Positions 26,745-34,811 of a stretch of DNA of 64,000 nucleotides are shown here, piece after piece. Position 1 is the first letter of the stretch, and every line of letters starts with the position of its first letter. The notes beneath the pieces are model-generated. The model saw only the letters and a list, made by a program, of their open reading frames with translations. It did no database searches and was not told the DNA's origin. The DNA is from Deltaproteobacteria bacterium. Its GTDB lineage: Bacteria > Myxococcota_A > Polyangia > GCA-2747355 > JADLHG01. The stretch lies in NCBI GenBank assembly GCA_020848905.1, contig JADLHG010000045.1:372001-436000 (forward strand). The letters run 5' to 3'. Both the position numbers and the translations under genes were made by a program.

Positions 26745-28604
26745 GTGAGAGGAACATTTCTCGAGGAGATCCGGGAGCGCGTGATCGTGGCCGATGGGGC
26801 CATGGGGACCATGATCTACGCCAAGGGCGTGTACGTGAACCGCTGCTACGACGAGCTGAACCTGCTGCAGCCCGATCTGATCCGCGACATCCATCGCGGG
26901 TACGTGGAGGCCGGGGCGGAACTCCTCGAGACCAACACCTTCGGCGCCAACCCGACGAAGCTACAGGAGCACGGTCTCGCCGAGCGGACCGAGGAGATAA
27001 ACCGCCGCGGCGCCGAGCTCGCGCGCGAGGTGGCCGACGCGGCCAAGGCCTGGGCCGCCGGCGCGATCGGACCGCTCGGCAAGCCGCTCTCGCCGATCGG
27101 CAAGATCGACCTCGACGAGGCGACCGAGCTCTTCGGGCGGCAGGTGCGGGGGCTCCTCGCCGGCAAGGTCGACCTCTTCGTGATCGAGACCATGAGCGAC
27201 GTGCAGGAGATGCGGGCGGCGGTGCGCGCCATTCGCCGCGAGTGCGCGCTCCCCGTGCTCGCCGCGGCCACCTTCCCCGCCGACGGGCGCACGGCCTTCG
27301 GTTACACCCCGGAGGAGGTGATGCAGGCCATGGTGGAGGAGGGGGTGGCCATGGTGGGGGCGAACTGCTCCGAGGGGCCGCACGACATGCTCGAGACCCT
27401 CGTGCGCCTGCGGGCGGCGCACAAGGAGATGCCGATCTTCGCCATGCCGAACGCCGGCCTGCCGAGGCGGCACGAGGATCGCTACCTCTACATGACCTCG
27501 CCGGAGTACATGGCCGAGTACGCGCGGCGCTTCATCCAGGTGGGCGCGAGCATGGTGGGCGGCTGCTGCGGTACGACCCCCGAGCACATTCGCGCGGTGA
27601 AGGCCATGGTGAAGGCGCTCAAGCCGGCGACGGAGCCGGCCGCGCTCGTAGCCGTGGAGCCGCTCGAGCGGGCGAAGACCGTCGAGCCGCAGCCGATCGA
27701 GGCGCGCTCACCGCTCGGCGCGAAGATCGCGCGCAAGTCGCTCCTCGGGAACAACTTCGTCTGCTCGGTGGAGATGAATCCGCCGCGCGGACACGACGCC
27801 TCGCGGGTGCTCGCCGCCGCCGAGAAGCTCAAGTTCCACGGGGTGGACGTGGTGAACATCCCCGACGGACCGCGGGCCAGCGCGCGCATGGGGGCCATGC
27901 ACATCGCGCTGATGATCCAGCAGCGCGTCGGGATGGAGACGATCCTCCACTACTGCTGCCGCGACCGAAACCTGCTCGGCATGCAGTCCGACCTGCTCGG
28001 GGCCTACGCGCTCGGCCTGCGCAACATCCTGGCCATCACGGGCGACCCGCCGAAGCTCGGGGACTATCCGAACGTCACGGCCGTCTTCGACGTCGAGAGC
28101 ATCGGGCTCATCCGCGTGCTGGACGGCCTGAACCGGGGCGTGGACCTCGGGGCGAGCCCGCTCGAGGCGCCCACGGCGTTCCTCATCGGCTGCGGCGCCA
28201 ATCCCGGCGCGCCCGACCTCGACCGGGAGATCCGGCGCTTCCAGTACAAGGTGGAGGCGGGGGCGAACTTCTGCATGACCCAGCCGGTCTTCGACCCCGG
28301 GCTCCTCGCGCAGTTCCTCGAGCGCATCGAGGACCACCGCATCCCGGTCCTCGTCGGCATCCTACCGCTCGCGAGCTACCGCAACGCCGAGTTTCTCCAC
28401 AACGAGGTGCCGGGGATGCAGATCCCGGCGCCGATCCTCGAGCGGATGCGCAAGGCCGGCTCCGGCGACAAGGCGCGGCAGGTGGGGATCGAGATCGCGC
28501 AGGAATCGCTCGCGGCGACGAAGGGGATGGTACAGGGCGTCTACATCATGCCCCCCTTCGGGCGCGTGGATGCGGCGCTAGGTGTGCTCGAGGCGCTGAA
28601 GTAG
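26745..28604 (+). CDS. Bifunctional homocysteine S-methyltransferase / methylenetetrahydrofolate reductase
   Basis: A fusion like Bacillus YitJ. Residues 1-300 form a MetH-type homocysteine-binding domain with the three zinc Cys (GANC, C208; GGCC, C274 and C275). Residues about 325-619 form a MetF-type TIM barrel that reduces 5,10-methylene-THF to 5-methyl-THF (FVCSVEMNPPRG, CCRDRN, TGDPPK, NFCMTQPVFD). The fusion couples one-carbon reduction to homocysteine methylation or a related sulfur acceptor. No cobalamin domain is present here, so it is not complete methionine synthase by itself. The GTG start has AAGGAG 7 nt upstream. Probably co-transcribed with leuS. Confidence 0.92.
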   Translation: MRGTFLEEIRERVIVADGAMGTMIYAKGVYVNRCYDELNLLQPDLIRDIHRGYVEAGAELLETNTFGANPTKLQEHGLAERTEEINRRGAELAREVADAAKAWAAGAIGPLGKPLSPIGKIDLDEATELFGRQVRGLLAGKVDLFVIETMSDVQEMRAAVRAIRRECALPVLAAATFPADGRTAFGYTPEEVMQAMVEEGVAMVGANCSEGPHDMLETLVRLRAAHKEMPIFAMPNAGLPRRHEDRYLYMTSPEYMAEYARRFIQVGASMVGGCCGTTPEHIRAVKAMVKALKPATEPAALVAVEPLERAKTVEPQPIEARSPLGAKIARKSLLGNNFVCSVEMNPPRGHDASRVLAAAEKLKFHGVDVVNIPDGPRASARMGAMHIALMIQQRVGMETILHYCCRDRNLLGMQSDLLGAYALGLRNILAITGDPPKLGDYPNVTAVFDVESIGLIRVLDGLNRGVDLGASPLEAPTAFLIGCGANPGAPDLDREIRRFQYKVEAGANFCMTQPVFDPGLLAQFLERIEDHRIPVLVGILPLASYRNAEFLHNEVPGMQIPAPILERMRKAGSGDKARQVGIEIAQESLAATKGMVQGVYIMPPFGRVDAALGVLEALK

Positions 28605-28622
28605 CGCAGGAAGCGGCGCGCG

Positions 28623-29807
28623 CTACTTCAGCAGCACGAGGAGCGCGGTCCCCACCGCGGCGAGGGCCACCGCGCCCCCGACGACGACGAACCAGAGCAG
28701 GCGGGTCTGACGGACCGGGTCGGTGCCGAGCGTGGCGGTCGAGCCGGTGGGGTTGCGCTGCGGGCCGGGTGTGGCGAGGGAGGGGGCGGTCGAGAGGACG
28801 GGGATCCCGTCGCTCGCGCGGCGGCGGGTCGCCTGCGCGCGCTCTTCCACCGGCGCGTCCGGGATGACGACCCGGATCCCTTCCTTGCCCGACGGGAGCA
28901 CGTCACCGAGGTCCGGGAGCGGGCGCACCCCCTGGCTCATGCTCGGGCGCCGCGGTGGGCCCGGGACGAAGGCCGACCTCGGCGGCGGTTCCCTGACGAG
29001 CGTGGCGGAGCCGCTCGGCGCGACGCTGGCCGAGATGGTATTCGCGTGCCGCGCCGGCTGCGGCATCGAGTCCCCCTCGAGCTCGAGCTCCACGGGCGGC
29101 ACGTGCTGGAGCGCCGCGGCGGGCGACGGGGGACGCAGCTCGTGGCTGCGAAGCTCCGGGATGGGCTGCGCGATGGAGACGGAGGTGCTGGGTCGGCGCC
29201 GCGGGTCGGGGAGGTCGAGGCGTCGCGGCAGCGGCGGGAGGTCCGGGGCGGAGGCCTCGGGGGTCCCGTTCCGTTCGAGCTCGAGGAGGTCGTCGCCGGC
29301 CGGCTCGAGGTCCATCGGCTCGAGCGGCGGGAGGATCAGGCTCGCCTCGGCGTGGTCGAGCGCCCCCTCTCCGGCGTGCGTGTGGATGAGCGTCTCCGGG
29401 TCGGCGCCGTCACGAAAGAGCGGCCCCTCGGACAACTCCTCCTCGGTGAACAGGGTGTCGAGGCTCCCCGGGTCCACGGCCTTCGATCCTGACGGCGGCC
29501 GGGGTTCCTCGACGGTGATGGGAGGGGGCGTGACGGTGCCCTTCGCGACCTTGCGCAGGGCGATGCGGGCCAGCCGCGCCGGCTCCTCTCCAGCCGGGCC
29601 AGGCGAAGGAGCGTCGGCCGGGACGGGAGGGCTCGTCTCCCGCGTCGCGGCGGGGAGGAGCGGCGCCACGCCGGGGGCCTCAGTGGTCGTGTCCTCCGAC
29701 CACGCCTCGTCGGTGTGGCCGCACTTCGGACACACGACCCACGTGGCGTCGGCCGACGCGGTGAAGTCGTGCCCACAGGCCGGGCAGGAGATGTGCTGGG
29801 TCCGCAT
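28623..29807 (-). CDS. Zinc-ribbon protein with carboxyl membrane anchor
   Basis: Amino zinc ribbon (C8, C11, C26, C29; ISCPACGHDF...VVCPKCGH), then about 330 residues of Pro/Ser/Glu-rich, probably unstructured linker, and a single membrane helix at the very end (LLWFVVVGGAVALAAVGTALLVLLK). It is therefore tail-anchored, with the ribbon in the cytoplasm. Such proteins are common in myxobacteria, but their roles are unknown. It converges with the methyltransferase gene, with stops 18 bp apart. Confidence 0.65.
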   Translation of the reverse strand: MRTQHISCPACGHDFTASADATWVVCPKCGHTDEAWSEDTTTEAPGVAPLLPAATRETSPPVPADAPSPGPAGEEPARLARIALRKVAKGTVTPPPITVEEPRPPSGSKAVDPGSLDTLFTEEELSEGPLFRDGADPETLIHTHAGEGALDHAEASLILPPLEPMDLEPAGDDLLELERNGTPEASAPDLPPLPRRLDLPDPRRRPSTSVSIAQPIPELRSHELRPPSPAAALQHVPPVELELEGDSMPQPARHANTISASVAPSGSATLVREPPPRSAFVPGPPRRPSMSQGVRPLPDLGDVLPSGKEGIRVVIPDAPVEERAQATRRRASDGIPVLSTAPSLATPGPQRNPTGSTATLGTDPVRQTRLLWFVVVGGAVALAAVGTALLVLLK

Positions 29808-29893
29808 GAGGATCCGCCCCGCCCCCTAGCCTACCTTAGAACGCACGGCGTGCGGTATCTCACGTCCTCGAGAGCTCGCCAAAGGGTCTCTCC

Positions 29894-30970
29894 CTACATC
29901 CGCTGCGGCAGGTCGCCGGTGAGCCCGACCGCCCGCGCCACGTACTCCACCGGCGCGTCGAAGTGTTGCGCTTGCTCGTAGAGCGCCACGAGTCGTCGCA
30001 GGTCTCGGCCCACGCGTTCGAAGACCCGCTGGTGGAACAGCACCCCCTGATTGTAGCGGCCGTAGTTGAGGAGCACCGCGTTGTTCAGCCGAGCCTTCGC
30101 GAAGCGCCCCCACCGCTTCGGGTCGGTGAAGATGCGGCGGTACTCGGCCTGGGCCCACGCGAAGTGCTCTTCCCGTCGCCGGAGCTTCTCGTCGCGTGAG
30201 AGCGACCCACTGTAGAGCCGTTCGAGGCGCCGGTAGAGGTCGGCCACGAGCGCGCTGAAACGCTGTTGCCGGGCCGCCGCGGCCAGGAGCTCGCGGACGG
30301 GCCGCGAGGTCGCGCCGTAGAGCTGCGAGAGGAGCTGCAGCGTCCCCTGCTGCCCCACGAAGACAGCGAGGCTCTCGTTGAAGGCCACCTGATTGCGCAG
30401 GAAGATGGTCGTGTGCGTGATCTCGTGCAGCACGAGATCCACGAGCTGCCACGGCTCCTCGTCGAGCATCGAGGAGAAGATCGGGTCCGCGAACCAGCCG
30501 AGGCTGCTGTAGGCGGCGACCGGACGGAAGTCGGTGTCGAGCCCCTCCTCCCGCAGGCGCGCCTCGAACCGCTGCCCGCGCTCGCGCCGGAAGAAGCCCA
30601 GGTACGGCACGCGTCCGACGATCGGGAAGGTCCAGACCTTCGGACGGAGCGCGTCCTTCGGGGCTGCCGAGAGGTTGTAGGCCACCGGCTGGCCGTGGGT
30701 GTCGTAGAAATAGGTGTACGCGGCGGTGCGGCGCAGCCCGAGCTGCTCCTGGCCGAAGCGCCGGGCGAGCTGCACCAGCTCGAGCTTGTCTCGCCAGGCG
30801 CGCGGCAGGTCGCTCCGCGCGAGCACCTCCGCGACGGGGCGACGGCCGGCCAGGATCTTGAGCTGCCCCACCGCTTGCTCGAGGACGTAGCCCGGTGCGG
30901 AGCAGGCCGGGAGGACGCAGAGCAGGCCCAGCACCGCGAGCCGCACAGCCGCCGAAGGGCGAGCCGTCAT
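29894..30970 (-). CDS. Putative zinc aminopeptidase lipoprotein (PF10023/COG4324 type)
   Basis: Lipoprotein signal with lipobox LPAC (Cys 23). The conserved start VLEQAVGQLKIL, the GWFADPIFSSML stretch, and the zinc motif LHEITHTTIF (H182, E183, H186) with FNESLAVFVGQQG (E199 as third ligand candidate) match the family annotated as predicted aminopeptidase. Length 358 aa is usual. The start codon overlaps the stop of the upstream lipoprotein gene as ATGA, so the two are likely translationally coupled. It should act in the periplasm or on the outer membrane. Its natural peptide substrate is not known. Confidence 0.85.
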   Translation of the reverse strand: MTARPSAAVRLAVLGLLCVLPACSAPGYVLEQAVGQLKILAGRRPVAEVLARSDLPRAWRDKLELVQLARRFGQEQLGLRRTAAYTYFYDTHGQPVAYNLSAAPKDALRPKVWTFPIVGRVPYLGFFRRERGQRFEARLREEGLDTDFRPVAAYSSLGWFADPIFSSMLDEEPWQLVDLVLHEITHTTIFLRNQVAFNESLAVFVGQQGTLQLLSQLYGATSRPVRELLAAAARQQRFSALVADLYRRLERLYSGSLSRDEKLRRREEHFAWAQAEYRRIFTDPKRWGRFAKARLNNAVLLNYGRYNQGVLFHQRVFERVGRDLRRLVALYEQAQHFDAPVEYVARAVGLTGDLPQRM

Positions 30971-32166
30971 ATCTCGTCGTCACGGCCCGGGACAGTCGGG
31001 GAGTTCGACCCTTTCACGGGGGGGGCGCCCTGCGCTGGTGGTGCGACGGTCTTCTTTTCCGCCGGCGCGGCGGCGGCTTTTGCCCCTGCGGCGGCCTTGC
31101 CGCGGCGCTTCTCTGGTTTGGGGGGCGCTGGCGCGGGCTTCTCCTCGGCCGCGGGCCTGGCCTCGGCGGCCTTCGGGGCGGGTTTGGCAACCTCGGGCTT
31201 GGCGGGCTTGGCGGCCTCGGGTTTCGCACCGGCGGTCTCGGGCTTTGCACCGGCGGTCTCGCCTTCGGGCGCCTGCGCCTCGGGATCGCTCGCGGCCTGC
31301 TTCAGCTCGTCCCAGGCTCCCGAGACCACGCGCTCGGAGACGTAGATCAGGCCGTCCTTCGTCCCGGCGGCGGCGAAGAGCGTGATGTCCACGTCCTTGT
31401 TGGCGGCGCCGCGCATGCGCGCGCAGTAGCTCTTCCACATGCTGATGTGCTGGCGCTTCTCGCCCTTGCCCGTGCTCACCTGCCCCTCGGGCTGGCCGAT
31501 CGCCTGCTCGAGTCGGCCCTCGGGCCCCGGGGCGGCGAAGGCCGCGGGCGTCAGATGAAAGGCCACCCAGTCGATCTGATCCTGATTCAGCGCGTAGACC
31601 ACCTTCTCCACGTTCGGGTCGCCGGTGGCCCGGTCCACGAAGTACTCGAGGTGCTGGTCGCGCGAGCGGATCATGCGTGGCTTGCTCTCCGTCGGCAGCG
31701 CGCGGAGGTCCTTGACCGGCTTGCCGAGCTGGTCGCACCCCATCGCGGAGGGGAGGGCCTTGACCTTGATGACCCCCTTTCCCTCGAGCTCTTTCAGCAG
31801 CGTGCTCCCCGTCTGCCCTTTCGCCAGCCGGTAGAAGGCCCCCGCGAGCGTCCCCGTCGCCACGAACTTCTCGTCGGTCTGGTCGCTGATCAGCGCGAGC
31901 TGGGCCATCGGCTCCGGTCCGCGCTTGATCGCCAGCTTGGTCGCCTCTTTCAGCTCCCAGCGGCCAGAAAGCGCCCCGTCGCTCTCCCCCGCGCAATCCG
32001 GCGAGGTGAAGACCGCGTAGGTCCGGTCGGGCTTGAACTCGTAGCAGACTCCCGGCTTGCCGTCGGCCACGAGCAGCCACTGTCCGACGACCCAGCCTTT
32101 CCCCTTGCTGCAGCCTCCGAGAAGGCTGAGCCCCCCGAGCAAGAGCATGACCCGCGCTGGCCTCAT
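30967..32166 (-). CDS. Lipoprotein with Ala/Lys/Pro-rich tail, coupled to the aminopeptidase
   Basis: Signal peptide with lipobox LLGGC. Residues about 25-95 form a small lipocalin-like or Cys-paired beta domain (GQWLLVADGKPGVCYEFKPD, CAGES...GRWEL). A mixed domain extends to about residue 285. The last 110 residues are an Ala/Lys/Pro/Glu-rich tail with AGAKPE and AKPAKPE repeats, likely unstructured and able to span or bind the wall. No family was recognised. Its stop overlaps the aminopeptidase start (ATGA), which suggests a joint function. Confidence 0.65.
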   Translation of the reverse strand: MRPARVMLLLGGLSLLGGCSKGKGWVVGQWLLVADGKPGVCYEFKPDRTYAVFTSPDCAGESDGALSGRWELKEATKLAIKRGPEPMAQLALISDQTDEKFVATGTLAGAFYRLAKGQTGSTLLKELEGKGVIKVKALPSAMGCDQLGKPVKDLRALPTESKPRMIRSRDQHLEYFVDRATGDPNVEKVVYALNQDQIDWVAFHLTPAAFAAPGPEGRLEQAIGQPEGQVSTGKGEKRQHISMWKSYCARMRGAANKDVDITLFAAAGTKDGLIYVSERVVSGAWDELKQAASDPEAQAPEGETAGAKPETAGAKPEAAKPAKPEVAKPAPKAAEARPAAEEKPAPAPPKPEKRRGKAAAGAKAAAAPAEKKTVAPPAQGAPPVKGSNSPTVPGRDDEI

Positions 32167-32248
32167 TCAGGCTCCATCGCTTTCGCAGTTGCTTCGACGG
32201 TCCATCATAGCATCGTGGTCCCCTCGAGCTCCCAATTTGCCGGTGCGG

Positions 32249-34246
32249 TCAGGCCTCGGTCGTGCGCGTCGCGGGCTCGAGCCGTACGATCCCGGCCCCT
32301 TCGAGCACCTCCAGGTAGCGCCAGAGCAGCTTCAGCTCGGTTCCGGGGTGCTCGAGCTCGAGCCGGTCGTGAAGCTCGAGCAGCGTGGTGCCGTCGCCCA
32401 CCCACGCGAGCAAGAGCTCGCCCGTGGGCTGGTTCGCCAGGGGGTCGACGTGGTGGGCGAGCCAGAGCTGATCGTCGGGGCGCGCGTCCTCGAGCAACGA
32501 GGGGATGGCGGGCAGACCGTCGAAGGTGGGTACCACCGTGAGCTCGCTCGCCCGTCGCTCGAGCGGAGAGAGGGGCCGGCGCTTGACCGAGAGGCGCGCT
32601 CCGGCCGGGAGTGTCGCCGCGAGTTCCGACGAGACGGCGCGACCCAGGGCCTGGCCGCACTGGTCGAGCTCGCCCTGGGCCTCGGCCAGGCGCAGGCCGA
32701 AGGCCCCGGCGCCGCCGAGAAAGGTCGCGCAGCTCTGCAGCACCGCGCGTTCCTGGCGGAGCCCTTCCTGGAGCACGTGCTCGGTGCGCCAGAGCGCGTG
32801 TCGGGCAGCCACGGCCGCCTCGGTGTCCTCCTCGGGCTCGGGCCGGTCGCGACGGCAGCGGGCGAGGCGCGTCACGAGACGTTCCGCGCCGAGGAGCTGG
32901 CTCTGGCAAAGGAGCCGCGGCAGGTCGACCTCGGTGAGCGTCGCGAGCTCGTACGCCGCGCCAGCCAGGCCCGCCAGGAGCCACCGCGCCCCCCGCGCCC
33001 CGTCTCCCTCGGCGGAGGTTTCCGCCAGGGTCGGGTGCGCGAGCTGCGCCCGCAGCCAGAGCGCCGGTCGGCTGGCCCCGAGGGAGAGGAAGGGGGCCAC
33101 GGGAGCGCCGACCTGGTAGCCGCGGCGTCTGATCTCCGGGGCCGCATCCTCCGACGCCTCGGCGGCGGCGGCTGCGTGGAAGGTGGCGGCGAGCAGGTCC
33201 GGCACGAAGCTCGGATGGAGCGGCGGCGGCGCGACGACCTCGAGCGCGGTGGGGCCCGCGTGCGTGGCGACCGAGAGCTGGAGCACGCAGCGCAGATCGC
33301 GCCCCGAGGCGGGCGTGGCCTGCAGCCAGGCGGCGCTGCCGAGCGCCCCGGGGACGAGGAGCAGCCGGAGGGACCGACTCGGAGGGGGGAGGACGCCGCG
33401 CGTCACGAGCTCCGAGGTGACGCGAACGAGCTCGATCAGTGCGGCGGCGGCCAGCGCGCTCTCGTCGTCGGCGAGGCTCGCCACGAGCGCCACCTGTTCG
33501 CTCGAGCGGTCGCTTCCGCGCAGGGTCCCGGCGAGCAGCGGCGCCTCTCCGGTCTCCATGCGCGTGCGAAGGCGAACGCGCACCTGCACGACCTCTCCGC
33601 GCGCGAGCCGCCGGAGGAGCCGCTCGTGCGCCGCCGCTCGCAGGCGAAACGCGAAGGGGCGGTGGCCGCCGAAGAGGGACGGCGGCCCGAGGCGCAGGGG
33701 CGAGCGTCCGTCGTCGCGCGCTCCGGGTCGCGTCGCGAGAAGAAGGCCCTCGGCCTGACGCTGAGCGAGCGCCTCGAGCAGGACCGCCTCCGCCCCCTCT
33801 GCCGTCGCGAGCGCCACCTTCCCGGCCAGGCGATGGCTGCGGTAATCGGCCGCGCGCGTGCCGGGTCCGACGTCCACGACCTCGAAGAGCTCGCCCTCGT
33901 CGGGGGTGGAGCGGAGCGCGCCGAGGCAGCAGCCGGGCTCGTCGCTCTGCCGGCAGAGCAGCGTCTCGCCCGAGGGCTCGACGAGCCAGAGCTCCGCCTG
34001 CTCGGTGCAGATGCGCCGCTCCACAGACCAGCCGAGGTAGCGCTGCTCGGGCCCGGTGGCGAAGCTCTGCAGCTCCACCTCGTCGGCGCCGGCCTCGTGC
34101 AGCCGCGCCGCGAGTCGCTCCGCGGCCCCATCGAGACCGCGCCCGCCCGGACGACGGTCGACGCTGTCGAGCTCGGCGGAGAGGGCCCGCAGGGTGGAGG
34201 TCTCGCAGGCTCGGAGCAGGCTTCGCCACTGCGTTCGGGTGAGCAT
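32249..34246 (-). CDS. M28-like (DUF4910-type) protein without metal ligands, winged-helix end
   Basis: No signal peptide. Residues about 138-230 look like a PA-type or beta domain. Residues about 236-310 run parallel to M28 aminopeptidases of the DUF4910 kind: a GT..GSD step, then VALVASLADDESALAAAALIEL where relatives have H-L-x-H-P and N-D-N-A-S-G metal ligands, then R-S-L-R-L-L-L-V-P as in the next strand. The His is missing, so catalysis is doubtful. The end (about 600-655; TTLLELHDRLE...LWRYLEVLEGAGIVRL) looks like a winged helix, also known at the end of those peptidases. It may be a pseudo-enzyme. The assignment is tentative. Confidence 0.5.
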   Translation of the reverse strand: MLTRTQWRSLLRACETSTLRALSAELDSVDRRPGGRGLDGAAERLAARLHEAGADEVELQSFATGPEQRYLGWSVERRICTEQAELWLVEPSGETLLCRQSDEPGCCLGALRSTPDEGELFEVVDVGPGTRAADYRSHRLAGKVALATAEGAEAVLLEALAQRQAEGLLLATRPGARDDGRSPLRLGPPSLFGGHRPFAFRLRAAAHERLLRRLARGEVVQVRVRLRTRMETGEAPLLAGTLRGSDRSSEQVALVASLADDESALAAAALIELVRVTSELVTRGVLPPPSRSLRLLLVPGALGSAAWLQATPASGRDLRCVLQLSVATHAGPTALEVVAPPPLHPSFVPDLLAATFHAAAAAEASEDAAPEIRRRGYQVGAPVAPFLSLGASRPALWLRAQLAHPTLAETSAEGDGARGARWLLAGLAGAAYELATLTEVDLPRLLCQSQLLGAERLVTRLARCRRDRPEPEEDTEAAVAARHALWRTEHVLQEGLRQERAVLQSCATFLGGAGAFGLRLAEAQGELDQCGQALGRAVSSELAATLPAGARLSVKRRPLSPLERRASELTVVPTFDGLPAIPSLLEDARPDDQLWLAHHVDPLANQPTGELLLAWVGDGTTLLELHDRLELEHPGTELKLLWRYLEVLEGAGIVRLEPATRTTEA

Positions 34247-34392
34247 CCGCGGCCTCCTCCTCGGGGCGACTTCTGTTGCGAGCGGGGGAGCGGCGAGTGT
34301 CCCGGCCGGGTTGGGCGCGGGTCAAGCCCCCTTTGGGATTGCCTCAGGCCTGCACGGATAAGGAGCGGGTTTCGTTCAGAAACGAGGAGCGC

Positions 34393-34437
34393 ATGAAGGA
34401 TTTTTGGCTACTTTTGACTACTGGTAGGAGAATGTAG
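34393..34437 (+). other. Possible 14-codon leader ORF
   Basis: ATG at 34393, preceded by GAGGAG, opens MKDFWLLLTTGRRM and stops at 34437. The stretch is AT-rich for this window and sits just before the small Cys protein gene. A 5-bp hairpin (GTTTC/GAAAC, 34369-34383) lies upstream. Spacing from SD to ATG is short. Low confidence. Confidence 0.2.
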
Positions 34438-34457
34438 GCAACACGGAGGGTCATTCC

Positions 34458-34778
34458 ATGAGCTCACCGACCGAACGTCGCCGGCACGTCGTCTACCTGA
34501 CGAAGAACACGGAGTACCACTGCCGAGACCGGGAGTGCGTGGGAGTTCGCGACCGCACGAGCGGACAGTGGCATCGCTATCACGAGGCGGTGCGCGCCCA
34601 GCTCCTCGGCGCGGTGGGGCCCGAGCTTCAGATCTGTCCCCCCGCGGCCGGACTCCGGCTCTTCTTCTCCGGGGAGCAGCCGGTGCTCACCTCCACGCTG
34701 ATAGGGACGCACCGCCCCGGCCGCGACGACATCTTCTCCTACGCCAACCTCGTCGTGGCCGGCGAGATCCACTGCTGA
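34458..34778 (+). CDS. Small Cys/His-containing protein, unknown
   Basis: A 106-aa protein without signal peptide or membrane helix. It opens with a VVYLTKNTEYHCRDRECVGVRD strand pair (C22, C27), has QICPP in the middle and ends in HC. Codon third positions are strongly G/C like true genes here, and GGAGG lies about 8 nt before the ATG. The Cys and His could bind zinc. No family was recognised. It starts 212 bp from the divergent peptidase-like gene and ends 33 bp before the glycosidase gene. Confidence 0.6.
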   Translation: MSSPTERRRHVVYLTKNTEYHCRDRECVGVRDRTSGQWHRYHEAVRAQLLGAVGPELQICPPAAGLRLFFSGEQPVLTSTLIGTHRPGRDDIFSYANLVVAGEIHC

Positions 34779-34811
34779 GCTGTCGGGCGCGCTCCGCTTC
34801 GTAGCCCTGTG

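Noticed and set aside
24065-26812. Long open frame on the minus strand across leuS (over 900 codons)
   Set aside because: Antisense to a clear synthetase; it is open only because GC-rich codons give few stops, and the protein is Arg/His/Leu/Val noise without motifs.
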